A stretch of DNA of 5,103 nt from Phycisphaerales bacterium (GCA_007135295.1 SLJD01000372.1:1-5103); one strand, 5' to 3'. Counted from the first letter of the stretch, positions 1 through 5,103 are shown. Notes: generated by a model not told the origin, from the letters alone. Made by a program: numbers and translations.

Positions 1-259
1 GATCCAGCAGGTCGATTTCTTCAAGTTTCTCGACGAACTCCCGTCGGGGAATGGGGTCGGGCACCAGGAAGCCGCGGAGCGCCGACGGTCGATCCTCTCG
101 CACATCCTGCATCGGCTCAAATTCTTCGAGCGAAATCGCGTCGGCGGCTTCCACGCCGGGGCCGGACGCCCCCGCCCCGCAAACCACCGCCACAAAGAAA
201 ATGACTGATGCCAAGGCCAGAAACGACCAATGCATGGATCGCGTTCCGCTGGTGTGCAT
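1..259 (-). CDS. N-terminal part of an exported protein of unknown family (partial, runs off the left edge)
   Basis: The frame is open from an ATG at 259-257 to the window edge, giving 86 codons. A strong AGGAGGG lies 5 nt upstream, which settles this start over the ATG at residue 9. The N-terminus has Arg-7, then a hydrophobic stretch at about residues 11-25 (WSFLALASVIFFVAVVCGAG spans it), then small residues: a typical signal peptide or membrane anchor. Cleavage by signal peptidase I could fall near AGA/SGP or VEA/ADA; Cys-26 sits in VAVVCGAG, which is not a good lipobox because Val precedes the Cys. The mature part starts acidic (ISLEEFEPMQDV) and continues with proline/arginine-rich VPDPIPRREF. 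No catalytic or binding motif is visible in this piece, so no function is given. It is the last minus-strand gene seen, 225 nt after rpoN, and could have its own promoter. Confidence 0.72.
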   Translation of the reverse strand, partial: MHTSGTRSMHWSFLALASVIFFVAVVCGAGASGPGVEAADAISLEEFEPMQDVREDRPSALRGFLVPDPIPRREFVEKLEEIDLLD

Positions 260-264
260 CGGTT

Positions 265-271
265 CCCTCCT
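265..271 (-). promoter_or_regulatory. Shine-Dalgarno site of the exported-protein gene
   Basis: AGGAGGG on the minus strand, 5 nt before the ATG at 259-257. It is the strongest ribosome binding site on the left side of the window and supports translation of this frame rather than the other open frames across the same DNA. Confidence 0.75.
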
Positions 272-282
272 GCCGATTCCAA

Positions 283-307
283 TGCCCTGTACCTTGTGCC
301 TTGTACC
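283..307. repeat. Two-copy 11-nt direct repeat upstream of the exported-protein gene
   Basis: On the plus strand TGCCCTGTACC (283-293) and TGCCTTGTACC (297-307) match at 10 of 11 positions, with period 14. They lie just upstream of the Shine-Dalgarno site and so fall in the 5' leader or promoter-proximal DNA of the exported-protein gene. They could be tandem protein-binding sites or a local duplication; no known operator is recognised, and no sigma-54 -24/-12 pair (GG-N10-GC) was found here. Confidence 0.4.
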
Positions 308-324
308 AGGATACTCCGCGGCAC

Positions 325-330
325 ATTCTA
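325..330 (-). promoter_or_regulatory. Possible -10 element for the exported-protein gene
   Basis: TAGAAT on the minus strand matches the sigma-70 -10 consensus at 5 of 6 positions and lies 65 nt before the ATG at 259. The sequence about 17 nt upstream has no good -35 match (GGTCGG region), so this is only a candidate in GC-rich DNA where such hexamers are uncommon. Confidence 0.2.
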
Positions 331-368
331 CTGAACTCGCCCCTCGCCGACCGGATTCAAAGCCAACG

Positions 369-425
369 GATGGGTCGCCCCATCGGGCATGCACGCAACG
401 CATGGACAGAACCCCGTTGCCATGC
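369..425 (-). other. Two hairpins in the rpoN 3' flank
   Basis: The 225-nt gap between the rpoN stop (485) and the next gene start (259) holds no convincing gene. Reading the minus strand it has a 6-bp inverted repeat, GCATGG (425-420) with CCATGC (405-400) around a 14-nt loop. Next comes a perfect 6-bp stem, GATGGG-GCGA-CCCATC (384-369), whose loop is a GNRA-type tetraloop. Neither is followed by a clear U-tract, so neither is a canonical intrinsic terminator. They could be 3'-end or processing structures for the rpoN transcript, or chance. Confidence 0.3.
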
Positions 426-484
426 AGCGTTTGCGCAATCAATTCAGTGGAGCTGCGCGAGCGGGTGGTCGCCCGGTTGTCGGT

Positions 485-2011
485 TTACGAACCGCCGTAC
501 ACCTTCCGCCGGCGGGCAGCGGGGATGCCGAGTTGCTGGCGGTACTTGACCACCGTGCGGCGGGCGATGTCGATGCCTCTTTGGCGCAGTTCCGCGGCGA
601 GCGCATCGTCGCTGAGCGGCCGGGCCTTGTCTTCGCCGTCGATGATTTCCTGAAGCGTCGCCTTGACGGCCTCCCAGCTCATGTCGCGGCCGGATTGCGT
701 CTCGGTCCCGCCGGAGAAGAACTTGCGCAGCGGCAGCACGCCGCGCGGCGTCTGCATCCACTTGTCGGCCACGGCGCGGCTGACGGTGGCGACGTGAATG
801 CCGAGCTGATCAGCCACTTCGATCATCGGCAGCGGCTTGAGGTACTGCGGCCCGTGATCGAAGAAATCCCGCTGCCGGGCGAGGACCACGTTCACGACCC
901 GCAGCAGCGTGCTCTTGCGCTGGTTGAGCGCTTCGATGAGCCACGCCGCGTTCTTCACGTTCTGATTGATGAATTCGCGCGTGTCCTTTTCAAGCCCCCG
1001 GTCCTTGGCCATGTGGACGTATTGTTTCGAGACGCGCAGCCGCGGCAGGATCCCGTCGGCCGGGTAGGCGATGTATTCGTCGGTCTGCTCGTCGTATTCA
1101 ACGATGACATCAGGAATGACCGACGGCACCTCGACGTCGACAAGGTCCTTCGCCGGGCTCAGGGTGAGCTTCTTCATCATCGCGACCGCCTGCTGGACGC
1201 GCTCCATGGACAGACCGGCGTCGCGGGCGATCTTCGGCAGGCGGTTCTGGATGAGGTCGTCGAAGTGGTCCTCGATCAGCCGCCGGGCGTCTGACCAGTC
1301 CTCATCCAGATCCGGGTCCGACTCGCGGGATTCGATCTGCAGGATGAGGCACTCGCGTGTGCTGCGGGCCGCCACGCCGGGCGGTTCGAGAAAGTGCTGC
1401 AGCACCTCCAGCGTCCGTTCGAGCGCATCGACGCTGATCTCCACGCCCGGGATGTCGCGGTTCTGCTCGTGGATCGTCTCCAGATCACTGTCGAGCAGGC
1501 CGTCCTCGTTGATGTACGCGATGAGCCGCCGGCCGAGTTCCGCGGTCGTCTCATCGACTTCGGCAAAGGTCCACTGGTGGAGCAGTTGATCGGTCAGCGA
1601 TTCGTCGCGGGCGGCGACGTTGGCCATCGCGTCGAGTTTCTGATCGCGTTCGCCGCTGTGGCGCGACGGGGCGTACTGGTGCGATGAGTATTCGTTGTCG
1701 AACGCTTCGTGGTAGTCCGACTCCATCGCGCTGAGGCGTTCGAAGTCGTCCGAGCCGGTCTCGTTGTCCTCGCCGACGACCAGTTCCCGTTCGTCGAGCC
1801 GCTCATCGGTCGCGGCCTCCTCGGTGGCGCCGTCGCTGTCGTCACTGCCCGGATCGACCTGTTCGAGGGCGATGTTCGATTCGAGTTCCTGATCGATCCG
1901 CTCCTGCAGCGCCAGCATGGGCAACTGCAGAATCTCCATCGACTGGATCATCCGCGGCGCCAGCTTCATCTGCTGACTGAGTTTGAGATGCTGGCTCGTG
2001 TCGAAGCGCAT
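485..2011 (-). CDS. rpoN: RNA polymerase sigma-54 factor RpoN
   Basis: Complete 508-residue sigma-54, close to the usual family length. Sigma-54 directs RNA polymerase to -24/-12 promoters and needs an AAA+ enhancer-binding activator to open DNA. Visible parts in order: glutamine- and leucine-rich region I (about 1-50, with LKLSQQMKLAPRMIQSMEIL), the activator-responsive part; a very acidic region II (about 51-140, many Asp/Glu); the core-binding region; a helix-turn-helix at about 396-420 (VADQLGIHVATVSRAVADKW), followed by GVLPLRKFFS; and the RpoN box ARRTVVKYRQ at 483-492, which reads the -24 element. The ATG at 2011 is the only start giving a full region I, because an in-frame TGA lies at 2020-2018. 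No Shine-Dalgarno site precedes it (CTGATCACTT directly upstream). It lies 255 nt after recR and so may be transcribed separately. It has no frameshift and no missing key motif. Confidence 0.97.
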   Translation of the reverse strand: MRFDTSQHLKLSQQMKLAPRMIQSMEILQLPMLALQERIDQELESNIALEQVDPGSDDSDGATEEAATDERLDERELVVGEDNETGSDDFERLSAMESDYHEAFDNEYSSHQYAPSRHSGERDQKLDAMANVAARDESLTDQLLHQWTFAEVDETTAELGRRLIAYINEDGLLDSDLETIHEQNRDIPGVEISVDALERTLEVLQHFLEPPGVAARSTRECLILQIESRESDPDLDEDWSDARRLIEDHFDDLIQNRLPKIARDAGLSMERVQQAVAMMKKLTLSPAKDLVDVEVPSVIPDVIVEYDEQTDEYIAYPADGILPRLRVSKQYVHMAKDRGLEKDTREFINQNVKNAAWLIEALNQRKSTLLRVVNVVLARQRDFFDHGPQYLKPLPMIEVADQLGIHVATVSRAVADKWMQTPRGVLPLRKFFSGGTETQSGRDMSWEAVKATLQEIIDGEDKARPLSDDALAAELRQRGIDIARRTVVKYRQQLGIPAARRRKVYGGS

Positions 2012-2266
2012 AAGTGATCAGGGAACAGACGTTGCGATGCCGACCGTCAAACGTTGACCGATCGGAACGGGGCGTATGAAAGGCACGCGGCACTATGGTA
2101 TCGGATCAATCGGGGGCCGCCCAAAGCACCCGTCGGGGCTTTCCTGCCGCCGCAGCACGGTTTTCGCCTGTCATGCTGGCAGAACACGCCGCGTCGGGCA
2201 TGACGGGCCGGCATCCGCAGGAACGCGTCCCCGCCGCACAAGAATTCTTCCGATCTTATTCCGACC
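2012..2266 (-). other. Non-coding gap between recR and rpoN
   Basis: 255 nt with no gene I can support. On the minus strand a 64-residue frame (2241-2047, TTG start) has a weak GGAAG upstream but is Cys/Arg-rich with no recognisable domain. The gap holds the end of an 11-bp tandem repeat, a 7-bp inverted repeat (2170-2176 with 2198-2204, 21-nt loop) and a dyad near rpoN. No clear intrinsic terminator follows recR and no sigma-70 or sigma-54 promoter stands out. The rpoN promoter probably lies here if rpoN is not co-transcribed with recR. Confidence 0.5.
2046..2058. promoter_or_regulatory. Short dyad upstream of rpoN, possible operator
   Basis: GTCAA-ACG-TTGAC is a perfect 5-bp inverted repeat with a 3-nt centre, 34 nt upstream of the rpoN ATG. 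Its minus-strand half gives TTGACG, a good -35 hexamer, but the DNA 16-18 nt downstream (TGTTCC region) is a poor -10. It may be a regulator site for rpoN; arms this short also arise by chance in a gap of this size. Confidence 0.2.
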
Positions 2267-2276
2267 TTACTCCGAC
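2244..2276. repeat. Three tandem copies of an 11-bp unit across the recR stop codon
   Basis: On the plus strand ATTCTTCCGAT (2244-2254), CTTATTCCGAC (2255-2265) and CTTACTCCGAC (2266-2276) follow one another without gaps. Copies 2 and 3 differ at one base; copy 1 matches copy 2 at 8 of 11. The copy nearest the gene body contains the recR TAA (2269-2267) and the codons before it, and copy 2 contains another TAA in a different phase. This looks like slippage or duplication at the 3' end of recR. Confidence 0.6.
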
Positions 2277-2917
2277 ATGGCCTGGCGGCCCTGGATCGCG
2301 TCGCTGAGAACGGCCCGGTTGGCGTATTCCAGTTGTGAGCCGGTCGGAATGCCCCGGGCGAGGCGGCTGACGCGCACGCCCCGGCGCTGCAGGTCTTCAG
2401 CGAGGTGCAGCGCGGTCGTGTCGCCTTCGAGGTTCGGGTTGAGGCCGAGGATCACTTCACGCACCGCCACCGAACGGCTGTTGCGGGACGAATCGTCGAT
2501 CCGCGCGAACAGATCGCCGAGCGTCAGGTGCTCCGGGCCGATGCCGGCGAGCGGATCAAGCCGCCCCATCAGCACGTGGTACACGCCGCCGTACATCCCG
2601 GTCTGTTCAAGACTGATCAGATCGCGCGGCTGCTCGACGACCATGACGAGCGACGCGTCGCGTCGTTCATTGCGGCAGATCCCGCACGGGTCTTCCTCGG
2701 TCAGGTTGTAACACACCCCGCAATGCCGCACGGATTGTTTGACGTCGGCGATGGCGCGGCTGAGCTGCATGGCATCGTCGGGATCGGCTTTGAGCAGATG
2801 GAACGCCAGACGCTCGGCGCTGCGCCGACCGATGCCCGGAAGCTTCGAGAACTGTTCGATGAGCCGGTTGACGCATTCGGGATACGCCCCGGCAATCGGA
2901 TCGTCACGCATCAGCAT
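2267..2917 (-). CDS. recR: Recombination mediator protein RecR
   Basis: 216 residues, slightly longer than the usual ~200. RecR works with RecF/RecO to load RecA at single-strand gaps. Visible parts: helix-hairpin-helix at about 26-41 (LPGIGRRSAERLAFHLL); a four-cysteine zinc finger, Cys-66/69 (HCGVC) and Cys-78/81 (PCGIC); then a Toprim domain from about residue 89, with VMVVEQPRDL at 91-100, EQTGMYGGVYHVLMGRLDPL at 104-123 and LNPNLEGDTTA at 159-169; and the C-terminal ARGIPTGSQLEY. All expected motifs are intact. The ATG at 2917 is the farthest upstream start possible because a TGA (2920-2918) directly precedes it; the ATG at 2911 (residue 3) is the alternative. The only Shine-Dalgarno-like run is GAGAGG about 16 nt upstream, longer than ideal. 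It starts 52 nt after ybaB, in the conserved dnaX-ybaB-recR order. Confidence 0.97.
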   Translation of the reverse strand: MLMRDDPIAGAYPECVNRLIEQFSKLPGIGRRSAERLAFHLLKADPDDAMQLSRAIADVKQSVRHCGVCYNLTEEDPCGICRNERRDASLVMVVEQPRDLISLEQTGMYGGVYHVLMGRLDPLAGIGPEHLTLGDLFARIDDSSRNSRSVAVREVILGLNPNLEGDTTALHLAEDLQRRGVRVSRLARGIPTGSQLEYANRAVLSDAIQGRQAMSE

Positions 2918-2969
2918 TCAATCATCGTGAGGGCCTCTCGGGCTGGTCCGGCGGCCATCGTCCGGTCGT

Positions 2970-3347
2970 TCATTGCATGAGCCCGCCGAGCCCGCCGGGC
3001 GGTATGGGCAGGCCGAGTTCCCCCGCCGCTTCGGACAGTCGCTGTTCGGCCGCTTCCCGGGCTTTTTCGAGGGCGGCGTTGGTCGCCCCGGCGATGAGGT
3101 CCTGGGCCATCGCCTGGTCATCGGGGTTCGACGGGTCGACGAGCCCGGCCATGAGCGCCGGCTCGATATCGATCGAGACGATGCGCATCGCGCCCGTCGC
3201 CGTCGCCCGCACCGCCCCACCGCCGGTCTCCGCGGTGACGTGAAGGTCGCCGAGTTCCTTCTTGACCTGCTCCATTTTTTCCTTCATTTTCGGCAGGTCT
3301 TTCATGAGCCCGGCCATCCCGGCCATGTTCTTCATGCCTTCAAACAT
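2970..3347 (-). CDS. ybaB: YbaB/EbfC family nucleoid-associated protein
   Basis: 125 residues, somewhat longer than the ~105 usual for the family. YbaB/EbfC proteins are small dimeric DNA-binding proteins of the nucleoid. Visible parts: a methionine-rich N-terminus (MFEGMKNMAGMAGLMKDLPK); a charged helix (MKEKMEQVKKEL, 21-32); the beta core VTAETGGGAVRATATGAMRI at 37-56 and VSIDIEPAL at 57-65, with the family pattern of Gly-rich turn then V.I.I; then a long C-terminal helix (DLIAGATNAALEKAREAAEQ) and a Pro/Gly-rich tail (LPIPPGGLGGLMQ). The start at 3347 is fixed by AGGAGG 9 nt upstream; an upstream in-frame ATG at 3473 would add 42 residues that merely shadow the tau frame. Its start overlaps the tau stop by 8 nt (ATGTTTGA), which suggests translational coupling to tau synthesis. 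Confidence 0.95.
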   Translation of the reverse strand: MFEGMKNMAGMAGLMKDLPKMKEKMEQVKKELGDLHVTAETGGGAVRATATGAMRIVSIDIEPALMAGLVDPSNPDDQAMAQDLIAGATNAALEKAREAAEQRLSEAAGELGLPIPPGGLGGLMQ

Positions 3348-3945
3348 CGCTGCGGTCCTCCTGACTTGCTTCGCCGGTTCGACCGGCCGGTGAATGGTCC
3401 TGCACATCAATAATCCGGGCGTCGAACAGGTCCAGCGCCTGCTGGACGAGCGGCAACCGGCGAACTTCATCATACGCCGCGCCGGACGGCTCGTTGGCGG
3501 CGGCGGGTGCGTCGCCGGCCTCGATCTGCACCTTGACGCGCCGGCCGGCGGCGCGTTCGACGATCGCTTCGAGCACTTCCGGCCGGCCGCTGAGAAACCG
3601 ACCGATGTTCACCGCATCCTCCCGCAGCCGAACGCGCAACGTGCCGCCGTCAAACCCGATGAAATCAAGCGCTTCGATCTTCGCGGCGTCACTCGGCGAC
3701 TGGCGCGAACGCTCGATGACAAGGGACCAGAGCTGATCGTCCGGCACCGGTGCCGACGCTGTCGGCGCGTCACCGCCGCCCGGATCGTCACTGGCGGGCA
3801 TGGGGGCGGCGGAGGGTTGCGGCGAGGAATCATCTTCCGCATGAACCGCTGAGCTGCGAGCCGCCTCGGCGTCGCGCGGTGGCCGCTGCGGTTCCGATCG
3901 ACCGCCGCCCTTATCCTCGGCCGGCGCTACCGGCCGGCTCTGGAC
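3340..3945 (-). CDS. dnaX: tau-specific C-terminal part of DnaX, read in the -1 frame
   Basis: From the end of the A-run (3945) to a TGA at 3342-3340 the -1 frame is open for 201 codons with no stop. Residues 1-68 are a Pro/Ala/Gly/Asp linker (VQSRPVAPAEDKGGG, then PQPSAAPMPASDDP), as in other tau proteins. From residue 69 a folded domain begins: DDQLWSLVIERSRQ, KIEALDFIGFDGGTLRVRL, then VKVQIEAGD and the closing LVQQALDLFDARIIDV, the pattern I know from the end of tau. In tau this part binds the polymerase alpha subunit and, with the linker region, the DnaB helicase. The only in-frame ATG near the start (3801-3799) lies in the linker and has no Shine-Dalgarno site, so a free-standing protein is unlikely. 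Joined to the upstream frame it makes a protein of about 590 residues. The alternative is that a sequencing or assembly indel in the A-run split one continuous gene. Confidence 0.85.
   Translation of the reverse strand, partial: VQSRPVAPAEDKGGGRSEPQRPPRDAEAARSSAVHAEDDSSPQPSAAPMPASDDPGGGDAPTASAPVPDDQLWSLVIERSRQSPSDAAKIEALDFIGFDGGTLRVRLREDAVNIGRFLSGRPEVLEAIVERAAGRRVKVQIEAGDAPAAANEPSGAAYDEVRRLPLVQQALDLFDARIIDVQDHSPAGRTGEASQEDRSDV
3357..3362 (-). promoter_or_regulatory. Shine-Dalgarno site of ybaB, inside the tau reading frame
   Basis: AGGAGG on the minus strand, 9 nt before the ybaB ATG at 3347-3345. It lies within the last codons of the dnaX tau frame and decides the ybaB start over the ATG at 3473. 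Confidence 0.8.
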
Positions 3946-3955
3946 TTTTTTTTTT
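3918..3955 (-). promoter_or_regulatory. dnaX recoding signal: A10 slippery run and downstream hairpin
   Basis: The mRNA reads GAC GAA AAA AAA AAG UCC in the dnaX zero frame: ten consecutive A (3955-3946). The last six plus G form the heptamer A AAA AAG (3951-3945) in the X XXY YYZ phase, the same heptamer used in Escherichia coli dnaX. Eight nt downstream is a 7-bp GC hairpin, CGGCCGG-UAGCG-CCGGCCG (3936-3918), whose loop contains the zero-frame stop UAG (3929-3927). Either -1 ribosomal slippage or RNA polymerase slippage on the A-run (one extra A, as in the Thermus thermophilus dnaX mechanism) would lead into the tau frame. No clear upstream Shine-Dalgarno stimulator is seen (GGGGCGG is the nearest). 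The third frame stops at 3913-3911, so it too would give a short form. Confidence 0.75.
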
Positions 3956-5103
3956 CGTCCGCCCCGGCCCGCGCGGATGCGGCATTGGCGGCGCCGTCCT
4001 CACCGGCGAGGAGTTTCGGCAAATCGGCGAGGTGCTCGGTCAACGCCAAGCGAACGAGCAGCGCCTCGAACAGCACCCGCGACGATGACGCGGCGCGAAG
4101 CTTGTGGTAGACCGAGTCGCACATCGCGATCATGTGCACGAGCGCCGGCCTGTCGAACGCCTCGGCCTGCGACGCCGCCCGGCTGCGGGCTTCGTCGCTG
4201 AGCTCGACCAGCGGCGTCTGGGCCCCGCATGCGGAGAGGAGCATCAGCGTCCGGAAGTACTCCGTGAGAATCTCCAGCGACTGCTCGACCGACGTGCCCC
4301 GCGAGAGCAGCGCATCAGCCGCTTCGAGCGTCGCATCGGCCCGGCCCTCGGCGATCGCGTCGACGAGGTTCATCACGAGCGTCTGGTCCGGCAGGCCGAG
4401 CATCTCCTCGAGCAGCTTGACCGTCAGCTTCTTCTGACCGCCGGCGAGCAGGCGGTCCATCAGGCTCAGCCCGTCGCGCATCGAGCCGTTGGCGAGCTTG
4501 GCGATCTCGATGACCACCTCTTCATCCGCCTTGATCTTCTCGCGCTTGAGAATGTCGCGGAGATGGTCGGCGATGAGCGACGTCGACAACTGCCGGAAGT
4601 CGAACCGCTGGCACCGGCTCTGGATCGTCGCGGGAACCTTGTGCGGCTCGGTCGTGCAGAGGATGAACTTCACATGCTCCGGCGGCTCTTCCATCGTCTT
4701 GAGCAGCGCGTTGAACGCCGGCGTCGTGAGCATGTGCACTTCGTCAATGATGTAGACCTTGTACCGGCACCGCGTGGGCGACAGCTCCGCGCCGGCGATG
4801 AGATCACGCGCCTCGTTGATGCCCCGGTTCGACGCGCCGTCGATCTCGATCACGTCGAGGTCGTCGCCGCGGAAGATCGCGTCGGTGATTTCATCGGCCT
4901 GGCCGAGGTCGCTGTTGTCGCGGACGTTGATCGCCCAGGCGAAGATGCGGGCCATCGACGTCTTGCCCACGCCGCGCGTGCCGCAGAAAAGATACGCGTG
5001 AGCAATGCGGTCGGTCTCGATGGCGGTTCGCAGCGTGCGGGCGATCGGCTCCTGCCCGACGACCTCGTCGAAGTCCCGTGACCGGTATCGCCTTGCCAGT
5101 ACC
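3927..5103 (-). CDS. dnaX: DNA polymerase III clamp-loader subunit DnaX, short (gamma-like) form; 5' end outside window
   Basis: 391 codons in the zero frame, read from VLARRYRSRDFDEVVGQEPI at the window edge; by comparison with the family only about 3-5 N-terminal residues are missing. DnaX is the AAA+ ATPase of the clamp loader, which opens the beta clamp and loads it on primed DNA. Visible (fragment numbering): Walker A GTRGVGKTS at 41-49, Walker B DEVHM at 120-124, NALLKTMEEPPEHVKF at 131-146, sensor 1 LCTTEPHKVP at 148-157, the SRC arginine-finger motif (SRCQRF, 162-167), and sensor 2 GSMRDGLSLMDR from 206. The collar domain follows, to about residue 370. Odd: the four-cysteine zinc module normally after the Walker A helix is absent (residues 60-82 contain no Cys). 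The protein ends KKKSRAGR at UAG 3929-3927, directly after an A10 run, without the tau domains, which lie in the -1 frame. Confidence 0.96.
   Translation of the reverse strand, partial: VLARRYRSRDFDEVVGQEPIARTLRTAIETDRIAHAYLFCGTRGVGKTSMARIFAWAINVRDNSDLGQADEITDAIFRGDDLDVIEIDGASNRGINEARDLIAGAELSPTRCRYKVYIIDEVHMLTTPAFNALLKTMEEPPEHVKFILCTTEPHKVPATIQSRCQRFDFRQLSTSLIADHLRDILKREKIKADEEVVIEIAKLANGSMRDGLSLMDRLLAGGQKKLTVKLLEEMLGLPDQTLVMNLVDAIAEGRADATLEAADALLSRGTSVEQSLEILTEYFRTLMLLSACGAQTPLVELSDEARSRAASQAEAFDRPALVHMIAMCDSVYHKLRAASSSRVLFEALLVRLALTEHLADLPKLLAGEDGAANAASARAGADEKKKSRAGR

Noticed and set aside
260..310. Sigma-54 promoter before the exported-protein gene, suggested by GG/GC-rich words near rpoN
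   Set aside because: No GG-N10-GC pair with the TGGCAC..TTGC context was found in either reading of the gap.
117..326. 69-codon minus-strand frame overlapping the exported-protein start
   Set aside because: A different frame from the one with AGGAGGG and signal peptide; its C-terminal part is Arg/Gly-rich shadow sequence.
389..1294. Plus-strand open frame of 301 codons opposite the rpoN 3' half
   Set aside because: Antisense shadow of rpoN (HTH and RpoN box region). It has no recognisable motif, and high GC makes stops rare.
2170..2204. Inverted repeat GTCATGC / GCATGAC with 21-nt loop
   Set aside because: A 7-bp stem with a large loop is expected about once by chance in a gap this size. 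There is no U-tract and no link to a gene start.
2047..2241. Possible small gene (64 codons, TTG start) between recR and rpoN
   Set aside because: Weak GGAAG before a TTG, Cys/Arg-rich composition, no domain. It is compatible with chance in GC-rich non-coding DNA.
3340..3801. Free-standing 153-residue protein starting at ATG 3801
   Set aside because: The ATG lies inside the Pro/Ala-rich linker, has no Shine-Dalgarno site, and the frame is open upstream all the way to the dnaX A-run; the tau extension explains it better.
4104..5081. Long plus-strand open frame (325 codons) opposite dnaX
   Set aside because: It is antisense to the well-recognised dnaX ATPase domain; its sequence is the Arg/Glu/Val/Leu-rich shadow typical of high-GC DNA, with no domain.

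Overview
The window is GC-rich, and all five genes I can support lie on the minus strand; transcription runs from high to low coordinates. Gene content and protein sequence fit a planctomycete-type bacterium, possibly a Phycisphaerae relative. That assignment rests on my recollection of the sigma-54 style and the gene set, not on a search, so it is tentative.

Right half (5103 to 2267): a replication/repair cluster in the widespread order dnaX - ybaB/ebfC - recR. dnaX (DNA polymerase III clamp-loader subunit) enters at the window edge, missing only its first few residues. Its zero frame ends at 3927, just after the ATPase/collar domains, giving a short gamma-like protein. The same mRNA carries A10 (3955 to 3946), containing the heptamer A AAA AAG in the correct phase, followed by a 7-bp GC hairpin whose loop holds the zero-frame UAG. 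The -1 frame is open from the A-run to 3340 and encodes a recognisable tau C-terminal domain. This looks like programmed recoding in which the short form is the default and full-length tau needs the shift. The ATPase part also lacks the four-cysteine zinc module usual in bacterial DnaX. The tau stop overlaps the ybaB start by 8 nt, and recR follows 52 nt further on.

Middle (2266 to 2012): a 255-nt gap with no convincing gene. It holds an 11-bp tandem repeat across the recR stop and a short dyad upstream of rpoN. Then rpoN (2011 to 485), a complete sigma-54 with its N-terminal glutamine-rich region, helix-turn-helix and RpoN box.

Left end (484 to 1): a 225-nt gap with two small hairpins and a short direct repeat, then the first 86 codons of a gene for an exported protein, with a strong Shine-Dalgarno site. 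The gene runs off the window and I do not recognise its family.

How the genes work together: DnaX loads the sliding clamp and, as tau, couples polymerase to helicase; RecR acts in RecF-pathway gap repair; YbaB/EbfC is a nucleoid-associated DNA-binding protein. RpoN is a separate transcription factor whose place next to this cluster does not by itself imply a functional link.
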